From assembly GCA_020425915.1 (NCBI GenBank), contig JAGQQZ010000350.1, positions 1 through 10,389 on the forward strand: a DNA stretch of 10,389 nt. The letters are read 5' to 3'. The notes beneath the pieces are model-generated. The model ran no database searches, was not told the origin of the DNA, and was given only the letters and a program-made list of their open reading frames with translations. This DNA is from Planctomycetota bacterium (GTDB lineage: Bacteria > Planctomycetota > UBA1135 > UBA2386). Positions 1-5,607 of this stretch are shown here, one piece after another; position 1 is the first letter of the stretch, and each line of letters begins with the position of its first letter. The position numbers were made by a program, and so were the translations under genes.

Positions 1-56
1 AAGAGACGCATGGCTCGGGGCGAGAGAGCGAGGAAGCTGCGTCGTCCGCGGCCGCG

Positions 57-302
57 GTGTGCGCTGTCGAGATTGAACCGCTTCTCGTCGACGCCCGGGG
101 GGCGGCGAATTTGCTCTCGATGAAGTTGAAGACGTTCCATCGCTTCCGCAGCCGAGGCCGTGTTCCACGTCCGGTCATGGACTACCCGAACCACCTGCGC
201 TGGTCAGTCGCTGAGTTGCGTGAGTGGGACGGAGCTGGTTGTCCAAATGTCGCCACTTGGGAGGCGCTGAAGGCGGCCCGTCGAGACCGAGACCGGCCGT
301 GA
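57..302 (+). CDS. AlpA/excisionase-like helix-turn-helix DNA-binding protein
   Basis: A small protein of about 81 residues with the layout of MerR/AlpA-type excisionase domains: a helix-turn-helix at about residues 10-35 (ARGAANLLSMKLKTFHRF), then the wing RGRVPRPV, a strand NHLRWSV, and a closing helix AELREWDGAGCP. The order 'RG-R-xPRP ... RW ... ELxxWxxAGCP' is familiar from the small HTH proteins that precede planctomycete integrases. These usually bind the element's attachment arms or promoter and steer integrase direction or expression. The stop overlaps the integrase start by the four bases GTGA (299-302), so the two are probably translationally coupled. The start is uncertain: GTG at 57 is the first start codon seen, but the frame is open back to position 3, so the N-terminus may lie outside the window. 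No clear ribosome binding site precedes 57. Confidence 0.7.
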   Translation: MCAVEIEPLLVDARGAANLLSMKLKTFHRFRSRGRVPRPVMDYPNHLRWSVAELREWDGAGCPNVATWEALKAARRDRDRP

Positions 303-1683
303 GCGTCTACAGGCCGAGTTACAGAGATCGTCGTGGTCAGACGAGGAAGTCCAGCAAGTGGCTGTGTGAGTTTCCGGATCACCTCGGCAGAGTCAGGAGA
401 CTCACCGGTTTCAACACGAAGTCCGCGGCCCAGACTGCGTGGCGAGAGATCGAGCGGATCGTGCGGGGCAAGCAGGCCGACCAGGTCCCGGACTCGCGGT
501 CGGTAGAGTGGCTACGCACCTCCGCAGCGGAGCGCGTGAAGTCAAGGCTTGCGGACTGGGGAGTGATCGACCGACGGTACTCGCGGGTCGCGAAGCCGAT
601 CGACGAACTGATCGACGACTACGAAACGCGGCTTCGTGCGAAGAATCGCGCCGAGGACCACGTCCGAAAGACGGTTGGGTACGTCCGGAAGTTCGCCAAG
701 GAGGCGCGCGTGGCCCGGTTCGCGGATCTAACCCGGGAGAAGGTCGAGACGTTCCTGCGGGCGATCACGAATCGTGGTCTTAGCCCGAGGACCCGGAATG
801 CGCACCTGATCGCCATCCGGTCGTTCAGTCGGTGGCTGGTCGATCGGGAGCTGGCCGGTGAAGACCCCACAAGGGGCATCGACCGCGCCAAGGAGCAACC
901 GGAGAGGACGAGGCGGGCGATGCGACCCGATGAGAGTCTTCGGCTGATCCGCAACACGATCTGCGGCAACCCTTGGCCGGAACGTGCGAGGCGTCCAACG
1001 ACGGGATACGCAAGGGCCGTACTCTACCTCGTCGCGCTGGAGACCGGGTTCCGCAAGCGGGAACTGCTCAGCCTCAGGGTCGCGGACTTTCGCTTGGACG
1101 ACGAGGACGGCGCGTGGATTCGCCTAGACGCGGCCAACGCCAAGAACGCCGTCGAGGCACGCCAGCCGATTCGGAAGTCCGTGGCGGGCGTCCTGCGGGC
1201 CTTCCTGGCGAATCGGATTCCATCATCGTCTGTGTTCGGGCTCTCGAAGTGGACGGATACCGCCAAGATGCTGCGCGCCGACCTAGAGGCCGCCGGTGTG
1301 TCGGCGGTGGAATCGGCTACGGGGAAGGTGCTGGACTTCCACGCGCTACGGGCATGCTTCGCCACTCGACTCGACCGCGGGAACACGCCGCTCGGCGTCC
1401 GCATGGCGCTGACGCGCCACAGTACGCGCGGGAATCTGACGCTGGACCGCTACACGGATGTTAGTGAGTCGGCCATGCGCAAGGCGCTGGAGTGTCTTCC
1501 CGACTTAACCGAGCCGTTTGTCACTTCAGCGGTCGCCGCGACGGGCACCGATGATTCGACTTGTGGGCCAGCTTGTGGGGAATCGGGGGGATCCGAACGG
1601 ATCACGACGGACGTGCCGCAGAATGAAACACGGGTTTCAAAGTCGCAACTTGGTTTGTCTAGCGACTTTGAAACCCGTGTGAG
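299..1683 (+). CDS. tyrosine-type site-specific integrase (no stop before the tRNA gene)
   Basis: Catalyses site-specific recombination between the element and the chromosome. The N-terminal part (to about residue 95) is a basic arm-binding region; residues about 100-190 form the SAM-like core-binding domain (KPIDELIDDYETRL ... LSPRTRNAHL); the catalytic domain follows. The full active-site set is visible: Arg252 (TGFRKRELL), Lys282 (NAKN), His348 and Arg351 (DFHALRACF), His374 (LTRHS) and the nucleophile Tyr385 (LDRYTDV). The start is taken as GTG 299 because it overlaps the preceding stop (GTGA). Oddly, no in-frame stop follows the catalytic domain. The frame stays open through residue 460, then through the antisense of the tRNA-Asn (giving the peptide SRTRTCDLVINSHPLYQLSY) and into the peptidase gene at 1895. 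The end given here is only where the tRNA begins. The fold should be complete by about residue 410 (near 1530); the tail after that is low-complexity and of unknown use. Confidence 0.85.
1628..1680 (-). terminator. perfect 19-bp inverted repeat, possible tRNA terminator or recombination site
   Basis: Two perfect 19-base arms (1628-1646 and 1662-1680; ACACGGGTTTCAAAGTCGC and its reverse complement) flank a 15-base loop (1647-1661). The hairpin begins 3 bases after the tRNA's encoded CCA when read on the minus strand. It is followed there by TTTCATTC, a poor T-run. Its place suits an intrinsic terminator for the tRNA-Asn transcript, and it also lies at the end of the integrase frame. Because it sits on the element side of the tRNA, it may instead be an integrase or accessory-factor binding site near the attachment core. 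The repeat is certain; the role is inference. Confidence 0.5.
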
Positions 1684-1730
1684 TGGCTCCTCGAGCAGGA
1701 CTCGAACCTGCGACCTAGTGATTAACAGTC
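1684..1730. other. putative integrase attachment region in the tRNA 3' half
   Basis: Tyrosine integrases commonly recombine within the anticodon-to-3'-end half of tRNA genes, and the element brings an identity block that rebuilds the tRNA. Here the integrase gene abuts the 3' end of an intact tRNA-Asn with encoded CCA, so the crossover probably lies between the anticodon stem and the CCA end. The second copy of the identity block would be beyond the left edge of the window, so the exact core cannot be drawn. Confidence 0.4.
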
Positions 1731-1759
1731 ACCCGCTCTACCAACTGAGCTATCGAGGA
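1684..1759 (-). tRNA. tRNA-Asn (anticodon GTT)
   Basis: A complete cloverleaf reads on the minus strand. The acceptor stem is TCCTCGA (1759-1753) paired with TCGAGGA (1694-1688). The D arm is GCTC/GAGC. The anticodon stem closes a seven-base loop CTGTTAA (1728-1722) with anticodon GTT at 1726-1724. The T arm is GCAGG-TTCGAGT-CCTGC. The discriminator base is G (1687) and CCA is encoded (1686-1684). The anticodon assigns asparagine. The gene remains intact despite apparent use as an integration site, so the integrated element presumably restores its 3' end. Confidence 0.97.
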
Positions 1760-1762
1760 TCG

Positions 1763-1782
1763 CTCCACGCCGAAGCGTGGGG
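1763..1782 (-). other. hairpin with UUCG tetraloop in the tRNA-Asn leader
   Basis: On the minus strand CCCCACGC-TTCG-GCGTGGAG forms an 8-bp stem (one G-T wobble) closed by C(UUCG)G, an exceptionally stable tetraloop. It ends 3 bases before the first tRNA base (1759). It probably forms part of the 5' leader removed by RNase P, or protects the transcript's 5' end. The pairing is seen; the role is inferred. Confidence 0.45.
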
Positions 1783-1788
1783 ACGGGA

Positions 1789-1816
1789 ACCATATCTATC
1801 AACGGCATGCGGTAAA
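1789..1816 (-). promoter_or_regulatory. candidate promoter of tRNA-Asn
   Basis: On the minus strand TTTACC (1816-1811) is followed after 16 bases by TATGGT (1794-1789), resembling sigma-70 -35 and -10 boxes. Transcription would begin near 1782, at the foot of the UUCG hairpin, about 23 bases before the tRNA. The match is reasonable but short motifs like this occur by chance. Confidence 0.4.
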
Positions 1817-1894
1817 GACCTTCTTGAGCAGAATGCTCGAATCCGGTCGGGCGAGGTTCCGGACCTCGGACGCGTGCCGGTAAAACCCCTGGCC

Positions 1895-4024
1895 ATGAGC
1901 CCTTCCGTGACGCCGACTTCGCTCCCGCTCCTCGTGGCCCTCGTCTTCGCAGGCTGCGCGAACCACGACGTCGAGGCGCCGATCGGTGCTCCCGCCACTC
2001 GGAGCGACGCGGTCGTCGACGACTATCACGGGGTCGAGATCGCCGACCCGTATCGCTGGCTCGAGGACCAGGACAGTCCGGAAGTGCTGGCTTGGGCCGG
2101 TGCGCAGAATGCCTACACCGAGTCCATTCTCTCGCGTGTTCCGACCCGCGAGGCGTGGCGCAAGCGACTCGGCGAGCTGTGGAACTTCGAGCGGTACGGC
2201 GTGCCGCGGCGTCATGGCGACGTCTGGATCTACAGCAGGAACGACGGCTTGCAGGATCAGTCCGTCATCCGAGTTGCCGACGCCCCCGATGCCGAGGGCC
2301 GGGTCCTGATCGACCCCAACACGTTGTCCGAGGACGGCACGATCGCGCTCAGCGGTCTGTCGGTCAGCCCCGAAGGTGACTGGGCGGCGATCGGAACGTC
2401 CGTGAGCGGCAGCGACTGGATCGACTGGCGGGTGATGGACGTCGCGACCGGGGAGTGGAGTTCCGACGAGCTGCACTGGACCAAGTTCACCGGCGCGTCC
2501 TGGACCCACGACGGTGCCGGGTTCTTCTACCGGCGCTATCCCGAGCCGGGTCAGGGTGAGGTGTTCGAGGCGGCCAATCGCAACGCACAACTGTGCTACC
2601 ACTCGTTGGGCACGCCGCAGGCCGAGGATCAGGTCGTGTACGAGCGGCCCGACGAGCCGGAGTGGGGGTTCGGCGTGACCGTGAGCGACGACGGGAAGTT
2701 CGCCGTGATCTCGATCTCGGCAGGCACCGATCGCCGCAATCGCATCGCGTGGATCGACCTCGGGGATCCGGACTGGGACGTGCGCCCGCTGCTCATGGAC
2801 TTCGACGCGAGCTACGGGTTCGTCGGCAATCACGGTCGGACGTTCTGGTTCCTCACGGATCTCGACGCTCCGAACGGGCGGTTGATCGCGGTCGACGTGG
2901 ACAACCCGTCGCGCGATGCATGGTCCGAGGTGATCGCGGAGGGCGACGCGAAGCTCGATTCGGTGGACGCGTTCGGCGGGAGTCTGATCGCGTCGTATCT
3001 CGTCGACGCGAGCAGCCAGCTCCGGCGCTTCGGAACCTCCGGCGAACCCGAAGGGAACATCGAGCTGCCTGGACTCGGCAGCGTGTCAGCCCTCGCGGGC
3101 AAACCCGAGGACCGGACGTTCCATTTTGCCTACCAGAGCCTCACCGAGCCGCCGTCGGTCTGGTCGTACGATCTCGGCGAGAAGCAGTTGGGAGCGGTTC
3201 GTCGTCCGACCTGTGCGTTCGATCGCGACGACTTCGTCACTCGACGGGTCGCGTTCCAGGCGTCGGACGGTGCGCGACTGGCGATGTTCCTCGTGCATCG
3301 GCGCGGGCTTCGACTCGACGGCGAGAACCCGACGTATCTCTATGGGTACGGCGGGTTCAACATCTCGATCACGCCGCGATTCTCCGTTCCGACCATCGCC
3401 TGGATCGAGCGAGGTGGGTTGTACGCGCAAGCCACGCTCCGAGGCGGCGGCGAACTGGGCGAGGCGTGGCACGAGGCCGGGATGCTGGTGAACAAGCAAC
3501 GCGTGTTCGACGATTTCGCAGAGTGCGCGGAGTACTTGATCCGCAACGGCTACACGTCGCCGCACCGGCTGGCGATCGGAGGGCGGAGCAACGGCGGACT
3601 CCTCGTGGGCGCGACGCTGAACCAACACCCCGAGCTGTTCGGCGCGGCGATCCCCGAGGTCGGCGTGATGGACATGCTGCGCTATCACGAGTTCACGATC
3701 GGTTGGGCTTGGGCGTCCGAGTACGGTCGGTCCGACGACCCGGAGATGTTCCCGGTGCTGCGCGCCTACTCGCCGCTACACAACGTTCGACGCGACGCGG
3801 CTTATCCACCGGTCCTGGTGATGACCGGCGATCACGACGATCGGGTGCTGCCAGGGCACAGCTACAAGTTCGCGGCCGCGCTACAGGCGGCAAGACCCGA
3901 AGACCGGATCCTGTTGCGCGTGCAGATGAAGTCCGGACACGGTGCCGGCAAGCCCGTCCGGATGCAGATCGACGAGGCGGCGGATCGATGGGCGTTCCTC
4001 GACTCCGCGATCGGGACTCCCTAG
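1895..4024 (+). CDS. S9A prolyl oligopeptidase, lipoprotein
   Basis: A serine peptidase of the prolyl oligopeptidase family that cleaves short peptides after proline. At 709 residues it matches the usual length of about 700. The N-terminus is a lipoprotein signal: hydrophobic LPLLVALVF followed by the lipobox AGC with Cys21, so it is probably exported and lipid-anchored. The family hallmark DDYHGVEIADPYRWLED follows, then a seven-bladed propeller region (about 85-430) and the alpha/beta-hydrolase domain. The catalytic triad is visible: Ser565 in GGRSNGG, Asp648 in GDHDDRV and His682 in SGHGAGKP. YGYGGFNIS and LRGGGELGEAWH are also typical. The start at ATG 1895 is chosen because it begins the signal peptide; the frame itself is open far upstream into the integrase. 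No Shine-Dalgarno is seen; TAAAAC (1881-1886) lies 8 bases before the ATG. It converges on the next gene with 22 bases between, holding a weak GCGGG/CCCGC hairpin (4024-4044). Confidence 0.95.
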   Translation: MSPSVTPTSLPLLVALVFAGCANHDVEAPIGAPATRSDAVVDDYHGVEIADPYRWLEDQDSPEVLAWAGAQNAYTESILSRVPTREAWRKRLGELWNFERYGVPRRHGDVWIYSRNDGLQDQSVIRVADAPDAEGRVLIDPNTLSEDGTIALSGLSVSPEGDWAAIGTSVSGSDWIDWRVMDVATGEWSSDELHWTKFTGASWTHDGAGFFYRRYPEPGQGEVFEAANRNAQLCYHSLGTPQAEDQVVYERPDEPEWGFGVTVSDDGKFAVISISAGTDRRNRIAWIDLGDPDWDVRPLLMDFDASYGFVGNHGRTFWFLTDLDAPNGRLIAVDVDNPSRDAWSEVIAEGDAKLDSVDAFGGSLIASYLVDASSQLRRFGTSGEPEGNIELPGLGSVSALAGKPEDRTFHFAYQSLTEPPSVWSYDLGEKQLGAVRRPTCAFDRDDFVTRRVAFQASDGARLAMFLVHRRGLRLDGENPTYLYGYGGFNISITPRFSVPTIAWIERGGLYAQATLRGGGELGEAWHEAGMLVNKQRVFDDFAECAEYLIRNGYTSPHRLAIGGRSNGGLLVGATLNQHPELFGAAIPEVGVMDMLRYHEFTIGWAWASEYGRSDDPEMFPVLRAYSPLHNVRRDAAYPPVLVMTGDHDDRVLPGHSYKFAAALQAARPEDRILLRVQMKSGHGAGKPVRMQIDEAADRWAFLDSAIGTP

Positions 4025-4046
4025 CGGGTGGCGACTCGGCCCGCGA

Positions 4047-4511
4047 TCAGTGTCGTTTCGGTGGACCACCGCGACGGCGGTCGTCCTCGTCCATCGCCCG
4101 GTCCATGTAGCGACCGAAGGCCTCTTCGTCCTCCATCAGCAGGGCGTCGAGATCGCGGGACTTGCGTTCGAGCTTGGCCAGACGCGCCGCGTCGTCGGCG
4201 TGGACCTGTGCCTCCATCTCTCGCTCTTGGTCCGACTCCACCGCCCGCAGTTCGGCGGTGACGATCTGGTCGCGTGCCTCCTCCAGCTGCTGGCGAAGGC
4301 GGGCGATCTCCGCCGCGGCGTCGCGGTCCGGGGCGGTGACGAGGTCGAGTTCGGCGTCCCGCGCTTCGATCGCTTTCGCGGCGGCGGTCAGCGATTCGAT
4401 CGCCATCTGCAACTGTCGGAGGGCGGCATGCGGGTCGCGAATCGCCGACAACACGGTGATCGCGTTGGCGATTCGCTCGAGGATCGGGTCATCGTCGGGG
4501 GTCGCGGGCAT
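4047..4511 (-). CDS. small coiled-coil protein of unknown function
   Basis: A 154-residue soluble protein not recognised as a named family. From about residue 15 it is almost wholly helical and charged, with heptad-like patterns (ARLRQQLEEARDQIVTAELR, then a second stretch around RLAKLERKSRDLDALL), so a long coiled coil is likely. The C-terminus is very polar (DEDDRRRGGPPKRH). There is no signal peptide or membrane segment, suggesting a cytoplasmic scaffold or regulator, but no function can be given. The start is set at ATG 4511 (MPATPDDDPILERI). A longer frame runs upstream to 4673, but it would overlap the divergent MYG1-family gene and the extra residues look non-coding. A TATGCT box (4525-4520) lies 8 bases before this ATG, and there is no Shine-Dalgarno. 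Confidence 0.75.
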   Translation of the reverse strand: MPATPDDDPILERIANAITVLSAIRDPHAALRQLQMAIESLTAAAKAIEARDAELDLVTAPDRDAAAEIARLRQQLEEARDQIVTAELRAVESDQEREMEAQVHADDAARLAKLERKSRDLDALLMEDEEAFGRYMDRAMDEDDRRRGGPPKRH

Positions 4512-4519
4512 CGCACGAC

Positions 4520-4525
4520 AGCATA
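4520..4525 (-). promoter_or_regulatory. -10-like box 8 nt before the coiled-coil gene start
   Basis: TATGCT on the minus strand with 8 bases to the ATG at 4511. With a normal -10 to start-site distance this gives a leaderless or nearly leaderless mRNA, consistent with the missing Shine-Dalgarno. No convincing -35 is seen. Confidence 0.4.
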
Positions 4526-4566
4526 GCGAACTTGGCACGAGGCCGTCGACGCCGTATGAAGCGCGG

Positions 4567-5439
4567 ATGCCGACCGAAGTCGCTACCCATTCCGGTTCGT
4601 TCCACGCCGACGACGTGTTGGCGTTCGCGATGATCCGGGTGTTCTTCGACCAGGAAGCGACCGTCGTGCGCACCCGTGACCTCGAGCGAATCGCTCAGGC
4701 CGACATCGCGATCGACGTCGGCGGTGAGTTCGCGCCGGATCGGCGTCGCTTCGATCACCATCAGGCGTCGTACGACGGGGACCGTTCGTCGGCGGGGATG
4801 GTGCTCGACTGGCTGGAGGCAGATGGTCACATCGGTGCCGAGATGGCGCATTCTCTGCGTGCCGACCTCGTCGACTACGTCGACGCCGTCGACAACGGAC
4901 GGCGAACTCCCGAGCGCGGGGTTCCCTGCTTCGCCATGATCGTCGGGGTCTACAACAACCTCGCGGCGAGCCCCGACGAGTTCGATGGGCTGTTCCGCGA
5001 CGCGGCGGCGGTCGCGGCAGGACTGCTCGAGGGCCTGCGAGCGGGCTACCAGGCGGTCGCGGACGCTCGCCTCGTCGTGCGGCGGGCGATGTCACAGGCG
5101 GACGAGACCGCCAGCAACCTGCTGTTCCTCGACGCGTACCACGCGTGGAAGCCCGCCTACTTCGAACTCGGCGGAGCAGACCATCACACGGAGTTCGTCG
5201 TCTACCCGGCGGAGGACTCCTGGCGCGTCGTCGCGATTCCCCCGGTTCCGGGCAGCTTCGACCAGAAGCGTTCGCTGCCGGCCGAGTGGGCCGGACTCGT
5301 CGACGACGAACTGTCCAGCGTCGTGGGCGTGAACGGCGCCCGGTTCTGCCACAAGAACCGTTTCATCGCCGTGTTCGAATCGCGCGAGGCGGCCCTCGAA
5401 TCGCTCCGCAAGTGGGGCCTCGAGCGGTCTTCCGCCTAG
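4567..5439 (+). CDS. MYG1/UPF0160-family DHH-type metal-dependent hydrolase
   Basis: A 290-residue member of the MYG1 (GAMM1, UPF0160) family, which shares the DHH phosphoesterase fold; eukaryotic MYG1 is a 3'-5' RNA exonuclease. Bacterial members are poorly characterised, so the substrate is not known. Metal-binding motifs are clear: THSGSFHADD (residues 7-16), DVGGEF (50-55), the DHH-like FDHHQ (62-66) and DYVDAVDNG (103-111). A C-terminal region (about 195-290) with HHTEFVVYP, WRVVAIP and the closing GVNGARFCHKNRFIAVFES is also family-typical. Length agrees with bacterial homologues. ATG 4567 is chosen because the HSGSFHADD motif is normally within the first 15 residues; the upstream open frame is the antisense of the coiled-coil gene. 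There is no Shine-Dalgarno; TATGAA (4555-4560) lies 6 bases upstream. The two divergent genes share a 55-base promoter region. Confidence 0.92.
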   Translation: MPTEVATHSGSFHADDVLAFAMIRVFFDQEATVVRTRDLERIAQADIAIDVGGEFAPDRRRFDHHQASYDGDRSSAGMVLDWLEADGHIGAEMAHSLRADLVDYVDAVDNGRRTPERGVPCFAMIVGVYNNLAASPDEFDGLFRDAAAVAAGLLEGLRAGYQAVADARLVVRRAMSQADETASNLLFLDAYHAWKPAYFELGGADHHTEFVVYPAEDSWRVVAIPPVPGSFDQKRSLPAEWAGLVDDELSSVVGVNGARFCHKNRFIAVFESREAALESLRKWGLERSSA

Positions 5440-5607
5440 CGCTCGGGCCCCGATCGCGAGGGACGGTCGGCACCGGTCGCGACGTCCGACTTCGAGACGG
5501 GCGCGACCGGGTGTCCGGAATCGAGACGCAAGGCTCGCCAGGGTCCAGTCGCGCCTGGTGCCACGGTCGATGTCCAGGGCGGACCGACACCGGTCGGGAG
5601 AAGGCCC
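5440..5607. other. intergenic region before the RIFT-barrel lipoprotein gene
   Basis: These 168 bases are GC-rich, with no convincing reading frame or RNA gene. Two related blocks, GGTCGGCACCGGTC (5466-5479) and GACCGACACCGGTCGG (5582-5597), share the core ACCGGTC and could be regulator sites, but a chance match is quite possible. No clear terminator or -35/-10 pair was found. Confidence 0.4.
5596..5604 (+). promoter_or_regulatory. Shine-Dalgarno sequence fixing the start at 5608
   Basis: GGGAGAAGG ends 3 bases before ATG 5608, with the GGAG core 7 bases away. It is the only good Shine-Dalgarno among the genes here and supports the start that gives a lipoprotein signal peptide. Confidence 0.7.

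Larger units (their letters stand above)
1..1683. mobile_element. attachment-site end of an integrated element (tRNA-Asn site)
   Basis: The stretch holds an AlpA-like helix-turn-helix gene and a tyrosine integrase that point toward, and end against, the 3' end of a tRNA-Asn gene. This is the standard arrangement of genomic islands and prophages integrated into tRNA genes by tyrosine recombinases. Seen directly: the gene order, the intact catalytic residues of the integrase, and the tRNA boundary at 1684. Inferred: that everything left of the tRNA is foreign. The element must continue beyond position 1, so its cargo and its other end, where a copy of the tRNA 3' segment is expected, are not visible. 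Confidence 0.7.

Noticed and set aside
224..298. A 25-codon N-terminal extension of the integrase from GTG 224
   Set aside because: It lies wholly inside the preceding HTH gene; GTG 299 overlaps that gene's stop in the usual GTGA coupling and begins the typical 'SVYRPSYRDRRG' start.
1824..1840. Small inverted repeat TTGAGCA-GAA-TGCTCGA upstream of the peptidase
   Set aside because: A 7-bp stem with one wobble could be an operator, but its position about 55 bases before the start with no nearby promoter boxes gives no support for a role.
1684..1894. Peptide SRTRTCDLVINSHPLYQLSY and the following residues as a real protein segment
   Set aside because: It is the translation of tRNA-Asn antisense, a well-known artefact in protein databases, and the leader after it lacks protein-like features.
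1799..2833. A 344-codon minus-strand frame opposite the peptidase N-terminal half
   Set aside because: No motifs; it is explained as a shadow of the peptidase gene's codon bias.
2593..4110. A 505-codon plus-strand frame inside the peptidase gene
   Set aside because: The product is extremely Arg-rich and lacks domains; the overlapping frame encodes a complete S9A peptidase with catalytic triad.
4512..4673. A 54-residue N-terminal extension of the coiled-coil protein
   Set aside because: It overlaps the start of the divergent MYG1-family gene and the residues lack the helical pattern of the rest; ATG 4511 has its own -10-like box.
5440..5607. A terminator or small RNA in the gap before 5608
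   Set aside because: Only short, imperfect GC-rich pairings (such as CTCG/CGAG) and no T-run were found.
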